64,000 nt of DNA, taken from the NCBI RefSeq assembly GCF_001425305.1, contig NZ_LMEE01000001.1, forward strand, positions 1,705,803 through 1,769,802, written 5' to 3'. The notes under the pieces were generated by a model. It ran no database searches. It was given only the letters and a program-made list of their open reading frames with translations, and was not told the DNA's origin. This DNA is from Phenylobacterium sp. Root1290. Its GTDB lineage: Bacteria > Pseudomonadota > Alphaproteobacteria > Caulobacterales > Caulobacteraceae. Numbering within the stretch: position 1 is the first letter of the stretch; each line of letters starts with the position of its first letter. Shown here piece by piece: positions 42,568 through 52,168 of the stretch. The translations under genes were made by a program, and so were the position numbers.

Positions 42568-42752
42568 TCCAGGTCGATGCGGAAGCAGCGGCGTTCGCCG
42601 CTGACGCAGTCGGTCAACTCGACCTCGCCTTCGTGGACGAGGTCGGCGAACTCCAGCGCCGCGTCCTCGAAACTGGCGCCGACGATCTCATAGGTCGCGC
42701 CGCCCGCGGCGCGGGCTTCGAAACGGTGCAGGGTCTCTGTCGCGTGGAACAT
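42564..42752 (-). CDS. Small hypothetical protein
   Basis: 62-residue acidic protein (MFHATETLHRFEARAAGGAT...VELTDCVSGERRCFRIDLD) with a predicted beta-alpha-beta pattern and two cysteines near the C-terminus. No family is recognised. The start is 24 codons before zwf's tail on the opposite strand, with convergent stop codons overlapping by 4 bp (TTAG). The frame has normal codon bias for this genome, but the short length leaves doubt. It lies 47 bp downstream of the GH15 stop and could be transcribed with that gene. Confidence 0.55.
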
Positions 42753-42799
42753 GGGGCCGCCCTTTCAGGGTCGCATCCCATGATCTTCCGCTGATTCGG

Positions 42800-44596
42800 C
42801 TATCGGACGGACGCCCAGGGCCGCGACAACATCGTCGCACAGTTGATCAGCCCGACGAGCGAGTAGGTCTGCGGATAGTTGCCCCAGAGCTCGGCGCCGT
42901 CGAAGGCGATGTCCTCCGACAGCAGGCCCGCCGCCGTGCGGCGCTCCAGCATCTCCTCGAACAGTTGCCGGGCCTCGTCCGACCGGCCGGACAGATAGAG
43001 GGCCTCGATGAGCCAGAACGTGCAGATGTTGAAGGCGGTCTTGGGTTCGCCGAAGTCGTCGGGAATGGCGTAGCGCAGCATGTAGGGGCCGCGCCGCAGC
43101 CCCTTTTCGACCGCCGCGATGGTCGCGGCCATGCGCGGATCGTCCGGGCGCACGAACCGCACGTCGACGAGCTGCAGCAGGCTGGCGTCCAACTCGTCGC
43201 CGCCGAAGGTCGCGGCGAACCGGCCAAGCTTGCTGTTCCAGGCGCGGCTCTCGATCGTCGCCCGGACCTGCGCGGCGCGGGCGTTCCAGTGTTCGGCGCG
43301 ATCGGTCAGCCCGAGCTTGGCCGCGGCGTTGCCGAGCCGGTCGCAGGCCGCCCAGCACATGACCGCCGAGTAGGTGTGGATGCTCTCGCGGCCGCGGAAC
43401 TCCCAGAGGCTGGCGTCGGGCTGGTCATGCATCTCGAACGCCCGGTCGCCGACCTGCTCCAGGGCATGGAAGTCGTCGATGGTCGCCGGCCGCAGCAGGC
43501 GCTCGTCGAAGAAGGCCTGGACCGTCGAGAGGACAATTTGTCCGTATACGTCGTGTTGCAGGTGTTCGTGCGCCTGGTTGCCGATGCGCACGGGTCCCAT
43601 GCCGCGATAGCCGGGCAGGTGCTCGGCGAAATGCTCCGTCAGCGAGGGCTCCATGCCGACGCCGTACAGCGGCTGGACGTGCCCGCCCCCGGTGCGGTCG
43701 ATCAGGTTTCGCAGATAGGCGAGATAGTTCTCCAGCATGTCGGCGGCGCCGAGCCGGTTCAGGGCCTGGACGACATAGTAGGCGTCGCGCAGCCAGCAGT
43801 AGCGGTAGTCCCAGTTGCGGCCGCTCTCGGCGTGTTCGGGGATCGAGGTGGTCAGGGCGGCCACGATGGCCCCGGTCTCCTCGTGGGCGCAGAGTTTCAG
43901 GGTGATGGCCGAGCGGATCACCGCCTCCTGCCACTCCAGCGGAACGGACAGGGTGCGCACCCAGCCGCGCCAGTACGCTGTCGTCTCGCTCAACATGCGC
44001 TCGCAGGTGGCGCCGAGGTCAGCGTCGAAACCCTCGTCGGGACCGAGGAACATCGCCACCGGCTTTTCCAGGCGGAACAGGCGCTCTGAGGTGATGTGCG
44101 ACACCGGGGCGTCGGTGGTCAGCCGCAACGTCGTGGCGCCGCCGACGAAACGGATGTGGTTGGAGCCTGTGGTCCGGTCGGCGGCGCGTTCCCCCCAATT
44201 GACCATGGGCCTGGCGCGGATGCGGACCTTGGGCGTGCCGGAGATCGGACGCACCATGCGGATAATGGCGAGGGGGCGATAAATCCTGCCGAACTGCCGA
44301 TAGCGGGGACAGAAGTCGATCACCTCGGCGACCGCGCCCTCGTCGTCGGTGATCAGCGTCGAAACGATCGGGGTGTTGCGCAGATAGCGCTGCTCGACCT
44401 TGGTCTGGTTCTCCAGCTGTATGTCCCAAAACCCTTGTACGTCGGGGCTTGCGTCCGGCTCCTCACCGAGCAGGGCGCAGAACATGGGATCGCCGTCGAC
44501 GCGGGGGGCGCAGGCCCACACCAGTCGTCCGGCGCGGTCGATAAGGCCGCTGGCCGCGCAATTGCCGATCGGGAAGAGGTCGAGAGTCTGGGTCAT
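42800..44596 (-). CDS. Glycoside hydrolase family 15 protein (glucoamylase/trehalase type)
   Basis: 598-residue two-domain enzyme. An N-terminal beta-sandwich (about residues 1-220; LFPIGNCAASGLIDRAGRLV) is followed by an (alpha/alpha)6 barrel with NWDYRYCWLRDAYYVVQALN (about residue 270) and the general acid/base region WEFRGRE near residue 392. GH15 enzymes release glucose from alpha-glucans or act as trehalases. Proximity to otsBA and to the debranching gene fits either turnover of trehalose or of a glycogen-like polymer; the two cannot be separated by sequence alone. No signal peptide is seen, so it is cytoplasmic. Confidence 0.88.
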   Translation of the reverse strand: MTQTLDLFPIGNCAASGLIDRAGRLVWACAPRVDGDPMFCALLGEEPDASPDVQGFWDIQLENQTKVEQRYLRNTPIVSTLITDDEGAVAEVIDFCPRYRQFGRIYRPLAIIRMVRPISGTPKVRIRARPMVNWGERAADRTTGSNHIRFVGGATTLRLTTDAPVSHITSERLFRLEKPVAMFLGPDEGFDADLGATCERMLSETTAYWRGWVRTLSVPLEWQEAVIRSAITLKLCAHEETGAIVAALTTSIPEHAESGRNWDYRYCWLRDAYYVVQALNRLGAADMLENYLAYLRNLIDRTGGGHVQPLYGVGMEPSLTEHFAEHLPGYRGMGPVRIGNQAHEHLQHDVYGQIVLSTVQAFFDERLLRPATIDDFHALEQVGDRAFEMHDQPDASLWEFRGRESIHTYSAVMCWAACDRLGNAAAKLGLTDRAEHWNARAAQVRATIESRAWNSKLGRFAATFGGDELDASLLQLVDVRFVRPDDPRMAATIAAVEKGLRRGPYMLRYAIPDDFGEPKTAFNICTFWLIEALYLSGRSDEARQLFEEMLERRTAAGLLSEDIAFDGAELWGNYPQTYSLVGLINCATMLSRPWASVR

Positions 44597-44740
44597 TCGT
44601 CAGGAATTCGCGAACAGCCTCCAGGTTCGTTCGTATTTGACGACGGGCGCAAGTCGGACGTTCTTCAGAGGCCCTGGATTCCCCACCGGGGCGGGTTCAG
44701 CCATAGTGCGCTCTCACCAATCTCGGCAGATGGAGGCCAG

Positions 44741-46159
44741 ATGATCCGCGCCCGCCGCGCCCGCATCGTCGCGACCCTCGGCCCGGCCAGCCGCGAGGCC
44801 GGCAAGGTCGTTCAACTCGCCACCGCCGGAGCGGATGTGTTCCGTGTGAACTTCAGCCACGGAACGCACGAGGACCACGCGCGCACCATCGCCAATGTCC
44901 GTGCGGCCGAAGCGCATGTCGGCCGTCCGCTGGCCGTCCTGGCCGACCTTCAGGGGCCGAAGATCCGGCTTGGCGAGTTCGCCGACCGCACGGTGCGGCT
45001 GAAGATCGGCCAGGACTTCCGCCTCGATGTCTCCGACGAGCCGGGCGACGCCAGCCGCGTGGGCGTGCCGCTGGCCGAAGTGTTCAGCGTACTGAGGCCG
45101 GGCTCCGACATCCTGCTGGACGACGGCAAGGTGCGGCTGCGCGTGCGTCGCAACGGCCCCGGCTTCGCCGAGACCGAGGTGCTGGTCGGCGAGATGCTGT
45201 CGAACCACAAGGGCCTCAACCTGCCCGGCCACGCCATTCCGGTGCCCGCGCTGACCGCCAAGGATCGCGAGGACCTCGGCTTCGCCCTGAAGCAGAACGT
45301 CGACTGGGTGGCGCTGTCCTTCGTGCAGCGCGCCTCGGACATGGCCGAGTTGCGCCAGATCGTGCAGGGCCGCGCCGCGGTGCTGGCCAAGATCGAGAAG
45401 CCGGCCGCCATCGACGCCTTGGACGAGATCCTCGACCTCTGCGACGGGGTGATGGTGGCGCGCGGCGACCTGGGGGTCGAGCTCAATCCCGAGGACGTGC
45501 CCGTCGTGCAGAAGGCGCTGGTCCGCGCCGCGCGCACCCGCGGCATCCCGGTGATCATCGCCACCCAGATGCTCGAGTCGATGATCCATGCGCCGACGCC
45601 GACCAGGGCCGAGGCCTCCGATGTCGCCGGCGCCGTCTATGAGGGCGCGGACGCGGTGATGCTGTCGGCCGAGACCGCGGCGGGGGAGTTCCCGGTCGAG
45701 GCGGTGACGATCATGAACCGCATCCTGACCCGGGTGGAGCAGGACCCGCGCTGGCCAGAGCTGATGCGCGCTGAGTATCCGGCGGAGGACGCCGACGCCG
45801 ACGCCCTGGTCGCCGCCGCCAGCCGCGCGGCCGAGACCGCCTCAACCGCCTGTCTCGCCGCCTTCACGACGACGGGGCGCACGGCCCTGCGCCTGGCGCG
45901 CGAGCGCCCGCTGCAGCCGACCCTGGCCCTCACGCCGGACCTCAGGGCCGCGCGCCGGCTGGCTCTGGTCTGGGGCGTGGAATCCCGGGTCGTGCCGCAA
46001 CTGAGCGATCCGGAAGAACTGGCGCGGGTCGCGGTAGAGGAAGCCATGCGCGTCGGCCTGGCTCACGCCAATCAGCGGGTGATCATCCTGGCCGGCCTGC
46101 CGATGGGCTCGCCCGGCGCGGCCAATATCCTGCGCATCGCCCACGCCCCGCGGCGCTGA
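44741..46159 (+). CDS. pyk: Pyruvate kinase
   Basis: 472-residue glycolytic enzyme transferring phosphate from PEP to ADP. The beta-barrel A domain starts RARRARIVATLGPASRE. The hallmark AKIEKPAAIDALDEILD (catalytic Lys near residue 216) and the metal-binding region CDGVMVARGDLGVEL follow, with MLESM and SAETAAGEFPVE. A shortened C-terminal domain completes the length. GGAGG (44732-44736) precedes ATG 44741, excluding the upstream open frame. It is divergent from the GH15 gene with a 144-bp gap. Confidence 0.95.
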   Translation: MIRARRARIVATLGPASREAGKVVQLATAGADVFRVNFSHGTHEDHARTIANVRAAEAHVGRPLAVLADLQGPKIRLGEFADRTVRLKIGQDFRLDVSDEPGDASRVGVPLAEVFSVLRPGSDILLDDGKVRLRVRRNGPGFAETEVLVGEMLSNHKGLNLPGHAIPVPALTAKDREDLGFALKQNVDWVALSFVQRASDMAELRQIVQGRAAVLAKIEKPAAIDALDEILDLCDGVMVARGDLGVELNPEDVPVVQKALVRAARTRGIPVIIATQMLESMIHAPTPTRAEASDVAGAVYEGADAVMLSAETAAGEFPVEAVTIMNRILTRVEQDPRWPELMRAEYPAEDADADALVAAASRAAETASTACLAAFTTTGRTALRLARERPLQPTLALTPDLRAARRLALVWGVESRVVPQLSDPEELARVAVEEAMRVGLAHANQRVIILAGLPMGSPGAANILRIAHAPRR

Positions 46160-46192
46160 CGCTGTGTCGCGATAGTTCGCCGCATCTTGCAA

Positions 46193-46206
46193 TGTAATCG
46201 ATTGTA
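46193..46206. promoter_or_regulatory. Possible LacI/GntR-type operator
   Basis: TGTAATCGATTGTA holds a perfect 8-bp palindrome (AATCGATT, 46196-46203) with outer half-sites that deviate at one side. Such boxes are common for LacI-family sugar regulators. It lies 72 bp upstream of the isomerase/GMC operon and just after the pyk stop. Confidence 0.4.
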
Positions 46207-46278
46207 TGGACACTGACCCCAACAAACGATGGCCGCATCGGGATGCATCCGGACGGCGGCCATAGGGTGGAAGCGGCG

Positions 46279-47049
46279 ATGCGGCAGAGCTTTACTTGGT
46301 GGTCGTTCACGATGGGCCGAGACGTCGAGCCGAACGCCTTCCTGCGTGAGGCTGCGGGCGCCGGCGTGCAGGGCGTCGAGATGCTGCCTGAGGCCCATTG
46401 GCCCATCGCGCGCGACGTCGGGCTCGAGCTTGTCAATGTCACCGGCCATAAGCTGGAAGAGGGGTTCAACGACCCGTCGCGGCACGCCGATCTCGCCAAT
46501 GAGGTGCGGCGCAAGATCGACGCCGCCGCCGAGGGCGGTGTCGAGGCGGTGATCGTGTTCGCCGGCGACCGGTTCGGAGACGGCGACGACGATCGCGCCA
46601 TCGCCGCCTGCGTGGAAGGTCTGGGGCCGGTCGTTTCGCATGCCGCAGACGCCGGGGTGCAACTGCTCATTGAGCTGCTCAACAGCAAGGTCGATCATCC
46701 GGGGCAACAATGCGATCGGACGGAGTTCGGCGCCCAGATCGTGCGGGGCGTCGATTCCCCGGCGCTGAAGTTGCTCTATGACGGCTATCATATGCAGCTC
46801 ATGGAGGGCGACCTCAGCCGCACCATCAAGGCGAACTTCGACCTGATCGGACATGTCCATACGGCCGGCGCGCCGGGACGGCGCGACCTGGACGACCGGC
46901 AGGAGATCAATTGGCGCGGGATCGCCGGCCTGCTTCGCCATCTGGGCTACGACCGATGGGTCGGCCACGAATTCATTCCGCGCGGCGAGCCCATCGGCGC
47001 GCTCAAGCAGGCCGTTGCGCTGTTCGATGCGCACGAACACGAGGCGTAA
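46279..47049 (+). CDS. Hydroxypyruvate isomerase-like TIM-barrel protein
   Basis: 256-residue sugar-isomerase-type TIM barrel of the AP endonuclease 2 superfamily, close to hydroxypyruvate isomerase (Hyi). The metal-ligand residues appear in IELLNSKVDHPGQQC (Glu), LLYDGYHMQLMEGDL (Asp/His) and the C-terminal GHEFIPRG (Glu). It likely interconverts small hydroxy-keto acids or acts on a keto-sugar. ATG 46279 opens the conserved RQSFTWWSF segment. Eight bp later comes a GMC oxidoreductase gene, an arrangement typical of sugar-oxidation operons, and a LacI-like box lies upstream. Confidence 0.82.
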   Translation: MRQSFTWWSFTMGRDVEPNAFLREAAGAGVQGVEMLPEAHWPIARDVGLELVNVTGHKLEEGFNDPSRHADLANEVRRKIDAAAEGGVEAVIVFAGDRFGDGDDDRAIAACVEGLGPVVSHAADAGVQLLIELLNSKVDHPGQQCDRTEFGAQIVRGVDSPALKLLYDGYHMQLMEGDLSRTIKANFDLIGHVHTAGAPGRRDLDDRQEINWRGIAGLLRHLGYDRWVGHEFIPRGEPIGALKQAVALFDAHEHEA

Positions 47050-47057
47050 GGTTGGCG

Positions 47058-48722
47058 ATGGCGTTCGATGCAATCGTAGTCGGGTCAGGCATCAGCGGCG
47101 GCTGGGTCGCCAAGGAGCTGTGCGAGCGCGGCCTAAAGGTGCTGATGCTGGAGCGTGGGCCGAACATTGAACACGGCGCCGACTACAGCCACGAGGAGGC
47201 TGGGCGGCTGCGCTGGCGCGACGACCAGATCCCGGATGACGAGAAGAAGCTGCACTACCCGTACTATGAGGGGGTCGGCTATGCGATGTTCAACTCGAAC
47301 AAGAAGTTCTGGGTCAGCGATCACGACCACCCGTACGAGCAGGCGGAGGGCAAGCCGTACCGCTGGATCCGCGGCTATCACCTGGGCGGGCGCTCGCTGA
47401 CCTGGGCGCGGCAGTCCTATCGCTGGGCGCCGGACGACTTCGAATCCAACCTCAAGGACGGGCACGGGGTCGACTGGCCGATCCGCTACGAGGACCTGGC
47501 GCCCTGGTACGATCACGTCGAGGCGTTCGTCGGGGTCAGCGGCAATTACGACGAGGTCCCGCAGCTGCCGGACGGCGACTTCCTGCCGCCGTTCCCGTTC
47601 AACTGCGTGGAAGAAGACGCCCGGGACCGCATCGAGGCGGCGTTCCCCACGCGGCGCTTCCTCATGGGGCGCTGCGCGAACCTGAGCCGGGTGGCCAAGC
47701 CGCAGATGGATCTGGGGCGCAAGCGCTGCGAGGGCTATGTGCGCTGCCACCACGGCTGTCCGCTGGGAGCGGCGTTCTCGACCCAGGCCGCGACGCTGCC
47801 GGCGGCGCGGGCGACCGGCAATCTGACCTTGATCACCGACGCCATCGTCGAGAGCGTGACCTATGACCCGGTCGCAAAGCGCGCCACTGGCGTGCGGGCG
47901 ATCGACCGGCTCAGCAAGGTGGCGACGACCTACGAAGCGAAGATGGTGTTCCTCAACGCCTCGGCCATCAACACGGCCGCCCTGCTGCTGAACTCACGCT
48001 CCGACGCCGTTCCGCGCGGGTTGGCCAACGGCAGCGACCAGGTGGGGCGCAACCTGATGGACCACGTCGGCTGCGGCCAGATCGTGGGCACCTATCCCGG
48101 CGGCTTCGAGGATCAGCCCTGGCAGGCCGACCGGCCGACCGGCATCTATGTCCCGCGCTATTCGGGGATCACCGAGACTGAAAAGCCCTATCTGCGCGGC
48201 TTCGGCATGCAGGGCGGGGCGCGCAAGATCCGCCGCGGCGACGGCGAGGGGCGCGTCTGGGTGCTGTCGCTGGGACCGTTCGGCGAGGTGCTGCCGAACC
48301 CCGAGAACCGGGTGACGCTGTCGGCCTCGCGGGTCGATAGCTGGGGCGTGCCGCTGCCGCGCATCGAGGCCGCCCACGGCGCCAACGAGCAGGCGATGAT
48401 GCGCGAAGCCGCGCGCGACGCCGCCGCCATGCTGGCCGCCGCCGGCTGCACCGACATCACCCCCTGGGAGGAGGCCGGCGCCAATCTGACGCCGCCGGGC
48501 GACCGCATCCACGAAATGGGCACCGCGCGCATGGGCCGCGACCCGGCGACCTCGGTGTTCAACGGCTGGGGGCAGGCGCACGAGGTTTCGAACCTCTTCT
48601 CGTCCGATGGCTCGGTGATGACTTCAAGCGCTTCGATGAACCCGTCGCTCACCTACATGGCGCTCTCGGCGCGTACTGCGAACTACGCGGCCGACCTGCT
48701 GGAGCAGGGCGCGCTTTCGTAG
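47058..48722 (+). CDS. GMC family oxidoreductase
   Basis: 554-residue FAD-dependent dehydrogenase of the glucose-methanol-choline family. The N-terminal dinucleotide motif is VVGSGISGGWVAKELCERG (residues 7-25), and the LGGRSLTWARQSYRW segment typical of sugar (gluconate/fructose-type) dehydrogenases follows. The C-terminal MGTARMGRDPATSV...NPSLTYMALSAR holds the catalytic His/Asn region. There is no signal peptide, unlike membrane gluconate dehydrogenases, and no c-type cytochrome subunit nearby. Coupled by 8 bp to the isomerase-like gene, it probably oxidises a polyol or sugar in the same pathway. Confidence 0.88.
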   Translation: MAFDAIVVGSGISGGWVAKELCERGLKVLMLERGPNIEHGADYSHEEAGRLRWRDDQIPDDEKKLHYPYYEGVGYAMFNSNKKFWVSDHDHPYEQAEGKPYRWIRGYHLGGRSLTWARQSYRWAPDDFESNLKDGHGVDWPIRYEDLAPWYDHVEAFVGVSGNYDEVPQLPDGDFLPPFPFNCVEEDARDRIEAAFPTRRFLMGRCANLSRVAKPQMDLGRKRCEGYVRCHHGCPLGAAFSTQAATLPAARATGNLTLITDAIVESVTYDPVAKRATGVRAIDRLSKVATTYEAKMVFLNASAINTAALLLNSRSDAVPRGLANGSDQVGRNLMDHVGCGQIVGTYPGGFEDQPWQADRPTGIYVPRYSGITETEKPYLRGFGMQGGARKIRRGDGEGRVWVLSLGPFGEVLPNPENRVTLSASRVDSWGVPLPRIEAAHGANEQAMMREAARDAAAMLAAAGCTDITPWEEAGANLTPPGDRIHEMGTARMGRDPATSVFNGWGQAHEVSNLFSSDGSVMTSSASMNPSLTYMALSARTANYAADLLEQGALS

Positions 48723-48765
48723 GGAAGCCTCGGCTCGGCGCGACCATGTGTTCTCGGACGCCCGG

Positions 48766-50916
48766 CTACCGCACCCGCACCTGGATGCCGGTGCGGCTGC
48801 GGCCCTGGACGTCGATGCGCCGGCCGGTGCGTTCGAACAGCAGGTCGACCTTGTCCTCGCCGATGCGCAGGCCGTCGATTTCCACCCGGTCGATGCCGAT
48901 GGGCAGGCGCGGCTCGCTGACCCGCACTTCGCGGTTCCAGCCGTCGATCGAGACGCCCAGCACGGCCTGCAGCATCATGAAGATCGATCCCGCCGCCCAG
49001 GCCTGGGGCAGGCAGGCGACCGGATAGGCGATCGGCGGTTCGCCGGCCATACGCGGGAAGCCGCAGAACAGCTCGGGCAGGCGCATCTCGAAGGTGTTGG
49101 CGGTCTCGAACAGGCCGGAGGTGAGGTTCACCACCCCCTCGCGTTCGCCGTAGTTGGCCAGGCCCATGGCGCAGAAGGCGGTGTCGTGGGGCCAGACCGA
49201 GCCGTTGTGGTAGCTCATCGGGTTGTAGCGCGGCTCGCCGGCGGCGAGCGTCCGCAGGCCCCAGCCCGTGTCGAAGTCGGCCGAAAGCAGGCGCTCGACG
49301 ACCTTGCGGCCGCGGACGGGGTTCGGCAGGCCGGAGAACAGCAGGTGGCCGGGATTGCTGCTCAGCACCCGGCAGAGCTCGCCCTGGCCGTCGATGGCGA
49401 TGCCGTAGAACTGATGCTCTTCCATCCAGAAGCGGCGCTCGACTGACTCGCGGATCTGCTCGGCCCGCGCGGCCCAGCGCGCGGCGTTGTCCTGGTCGCC
49501 GCGATGGTGCGCCAGCTTGGCCATGGCGCGGTAGGCGGCGAAGGCGTAGCCCTGCACCTCGACCAGAGCGATGGGGCCGTTGGGAAAGCGGCCGTCCGCA
49601 TGGAAGACGCTGTCCTCGCTGTCCTTCCAGCCCTGGTTGGCCAGGCCGGAGTCCTTGCCGCGCTTGTAGTCGATCAGGCCATCGCCGTCGGAGTCGCCGA
49701 ACTGCTCGATCCAGCGGATCGCGGCGGTGAGGGCAGGCCAGAGGTCGTCGATCAGCACCAGGTCGCGTGTGCGCTCGGCATAGGCCCCGGCCAGGGCGAC
49801 GAACAGCGGCGTGGTGTCGACCCCGCCATAGTAGCGGGCGAAGGGCACTTCTCCCATCGCCGGCATCTCGCCCTTGCGGGTCTCGTGCATGATCTTGCCG
49901 GGGGCAGAGTCGCGGAAAGCCGAGATTTCTTCGGCCTGATGGGCGGCCAGATAGGTCAGCACCCCGCGGGCCAGCGAAGGCTCGAACCACAGGATCTGCC
50001 AGGCGGTGATGATGGCGTCGCGGCCGAAGGCGGTCGAGAACCAGGGGATGCCGGCATAGGGATAGGGGCCGGTCTCCATGCGGGTGGTCAGCAGGGCCAG
50101 ATCGGCGCGGGACTTCTCCAGCCACTCGTTGAACAGCCGGCCGGAGCTCTTGATGCGTGCGCCGTGGCGACGGCGCGCCCGCATGTCCCAGCGGGCGCGG
50201 GCGGCGGCGTAGCGGAAGCGGTGGCGGTCGGGGGGCGGCGCGCTGGAGGCGCCGACCTCCAGATAGAGCTCCAGCCGTCCCTCGGGCTGCAGCGAGTACA
50301 TGTAGTCGGCGCGCTGGCCGGTCATGCGGGCCGGCGGATCGGAGAACGAGACCAGGCTGGTGCGCTCGACGCCGTCCAGGCCGTCGTATCGGAAGCGCAC
50401 GCTGCGGCCGTCGGCCACGGGCGGGTGCAATCGGCCACGCTTTTCGCGATGCAGGCCGCGGACCTCGAACATGTCGCGGAAGTCGGCGCCGAACTCCACC
50501 GATAGCGGGATCAGCACCACGTCGCGGCTATAGTTCACGCAGCAGATGCGCTCGTAGAGCCGCTCCTCCCACAGGAAGCGTTTGCGCTCGACGTGCAGCA
50601 CGCCGGGAGGACCGACCGGGCCGCCGGGATAGGGCAGGGCCTGGTTGGCCCCGTGCGAGGTGAAGAACACGTTGTCCTGGGCGATCGCCGCCGAAAGCAG
50701 CGAAGGCGGGCGCCCGCCCAGCAGCAACCGGAAGTGCGACAGGATGCGGGTGTCGTTGTGGAACAGGCCGTCGCCCGCGCCGATGATGTCGCCGAAGGCG
50801 TCGGCCACCACGAAGGTGTCCTTGTCCTTGAGGGCGAAGAGGCGATGCGGAACCCGAGGTTCGCCCGTTTCGCCCGTTTCGACCGGCGCATCCGGGGCCG
50901 GCGCGAGATCATCCAT
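48766..50916 (-). CDS. Glycogen-debranching-type amylo-alpha-1,6-glucosidase
   Basis: 716-residue cytoplasmic protein. The N-terminal debranching-enzyme domain (about residues 20-230) contains FGDIIGAGDGLFHNDTRILS. The C-terminal (alpha/alpha)6 barrel has PWFSTAFGRDAIITAWQ (catalytic Asp), MHETRKGEMPA, and WPHDTAFCAMGLANYG. It matches the bacterial amylo-alpha-1,6-glucosidase family, often annotated with glycogen catabolism, though several members act on other glucosides. The stop of the GMC gene lies 43 bp beyond its own stop (convergent). Its start is 10 bp after the GT4 stop, so the two genes form an operon. Confidence 0.88.
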   Translation of the reverse strand: MDDLAPAPDAPVETGETGEPRVPHRLFALKDKDTFVVADAFGDIIGAGDGLFHNDTRILSHFRLLLGGRPPSLLSAAIAQDNVFFTSHGANQALPYPGGPVGPPGVLHVERKRFLWEERLYERICCVNYSRDVVLIPLSVEFGADFRDMFEVRGLHREKRGRLHPPVADGRSVRFRYDGLDGVERTSLVSFSDPPARMTGQRADYMYSLQPEGRLELYLEVGASSAPPPDRHRFRYAAARARWDMRARRRHGARIKSSGRLFNEWLEKSRADLALLTTRMETGPYPYAGIPWFSTAFGRDAIITAWQILWFEPSLARGVLTYLAAHQAEEISAFRDSAPGKIMHETRKGEMPAMGEVPFARYYGGVDTTPLFVALAGAYAERTRDLVLIDDLWPALTAAIRWIEQFGDSDGDGLIDYKRGKDSGLANQGWKDSEDSVFHADGRFPNGPIALVEVQGYAFAAYRAMAKLAHHRGDQDNAARWAARAEQIRESVERRFWMEEHQFYGIAIDGQGELCRVLSSNPGHLLFSGLPNPVRGRKVVERLLSADFDTGWGLRTLAAGEPRYNPMSYHNGSVWPHDTAFCAMGLANYGEREGVVNLTSGLFETANTFEMRLPELFCGFPRMAGEPPIAYPVACLPQAWAAGSIFMMLQAVLGVSIDGWNREVRVSEPRLPIGIDRVEIDGLRIGEDKVDLLFERTGRRIDVQGRSRTGIQVRVR

Positions 50917-50926
50917 AGGCGTTACC

Positions 50927-51994
50927 TCAGGCGTTCGCCGCCAACGCGACGCCGCGTTCAGGGCGGGCGGTCACCAGGCCGGCATAGAGGTCGAGGTAGC
51001 GCCTGGCCATGGCGACGCCCGAGAAACGCTCGTCGAATCTGCGCCTTACGCTGCGGCGGTTCAAGTTCGGGATCCTGCTGATGGCGTCGACCGCCTCGTC
51101 CTCGTTGGCGACGATGAATCCGGTCAGCCCATCCTCGATCACCTCGGGCACCGAGCCGCAGCGATAGGCGACCACCGGGGTCCCGCAGGCCATCGCTTCG
51201 ATCATCACCAGACCGAAGGGTTCGGGCCAGTCGATCGGGAAGAGCAGCGCCCGCGCGCCGCCGAGGAAGGCCGACTTCTCGTCGTCGCCGATCTCGCCGA
51301 CGAACTCGACCAGCTTCTGGCCGATCAGCAGCGGTTCGATCTTTTCCTGGAAGTAGCGGAGGTCGGCGGCGTCGACCTTGGCGGCGATCTTCAGCTTCAG
51401 GCCCAAGCGCTTGGCGATGGCGATGGCGCGGTCGGGCCGCTTCTCCGGCGAGATCCGGCCGAGAAAGGCGAGGTAGTCGCCCGGCTCGTAGTTCGGCTTG
51501 TAGAGATCGGCCTGCATGCCGTGATGCACGGTGCCGGCCCAGTTGGCGAAGGCCAGCGGCTCGCGCTGCGAATCCGAGATCGAGACCAGCGGATACTGCT
51601 GCCAGCGCCAGTAGGCGCCGGGCAGGTCCTTCAGATCCAGCCGCCCGTGCAGGGTGGTCAGCGTCTTGCCGGCCATGTCCTCGAAGAACGGGAAATGCAG
51701 CATGTCGGTGTGGAAGTGGATGATGTCGAACTCGTGCGCGCGGCGGCGCACGTCCCAAAGCATCGACATGTGCGCGGCCAGATCCGACTTCAGCTGCGCG
51801 GGATCCAGCCGGATGGCCTGGTCGCGGACCTTGACCAGCTGGGCCGTGGTCTGGGCCTCGGCGCTGGCGAACAGGGTGACCTGATGCCCAAGCTCGACCA
51901 GGGCGTCGGTCAGGTGGGACACCACCCGCTCGGTTCCACCGTAGAAGCGGGGCGGGACAGCCTCGTAGAGCGGCGGAACTTGAGCGATCCTCAT
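50927..51994 (-). CDS. Glycosyltransferase family 4 protein
   Basis: 355-residue GT-B retaining glycosyltransferase. The N-terminal acceptor domain begins RIAQVPPLYEAVPP then FYGGTERVVSHLTDALVELG. The C-terminal donor domain has DYLAFLGRISPEKRPD (phosphate/nucleotide region, about residue 175) and the E-x7-E motif in WPEPFGLVMIEAMACGTPV. Acceptor and donor are unknown. The frame extends upstream to 52792 but the ATG at 51994 matches the domain start. It is the first gene of an operon with the debranching enzyme, so it may extend or decorate an alpha-glucan or make a sugar-based solute. Confidence 0.88.
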   Translation of the reverse strand: MRIAQVPPLYEAVPPRFYGGTERVVSHLTDALVELGHQVTLFASAEAQTTAQLVKVRDQAIRLDPAQLKSDLAAHMSMLWDVRRRAHEFDIIHFHTDMLHFPFFEDMAGKTLTTLHGRLDLKDLPGAYWRWQQYPLVSISDSQREPLAFANWAGTVHHGMQADLYKPNYEPGDYLAFLGRISPEKRPDRAIAIAKRLGLKLKIAAKVDAADLRYFQEKIEPLLIGQKLVEFVGEIGDDEKSAFLGGARALLFPIDWPEPFGLVMIEAMACGTPVVAYRCGSVPEVIEDGLTGFIVANEDEAVDAISRIPNLNRRSVRRRFDERFSGVAMARRYLDLYAGLVTARPERGVALAANA

Positions 51995-52168
51995 GGCGCG
52001 GCCTCCTGTCTGTGGAACGAGCGGCGACGCGCGGGCGGCTGGACGTGCCGTTGCGGCCGCAGGGGAAGCTCGCAACCGGCTGGTCTGGTTCCGGCCAGCC
52101 GCCGCTTTTCCTCGCTTACGGCGCGAATCCTTGGGGCCTTCGGCGCGGTGCTGCGTTAAGGGCGAGAT

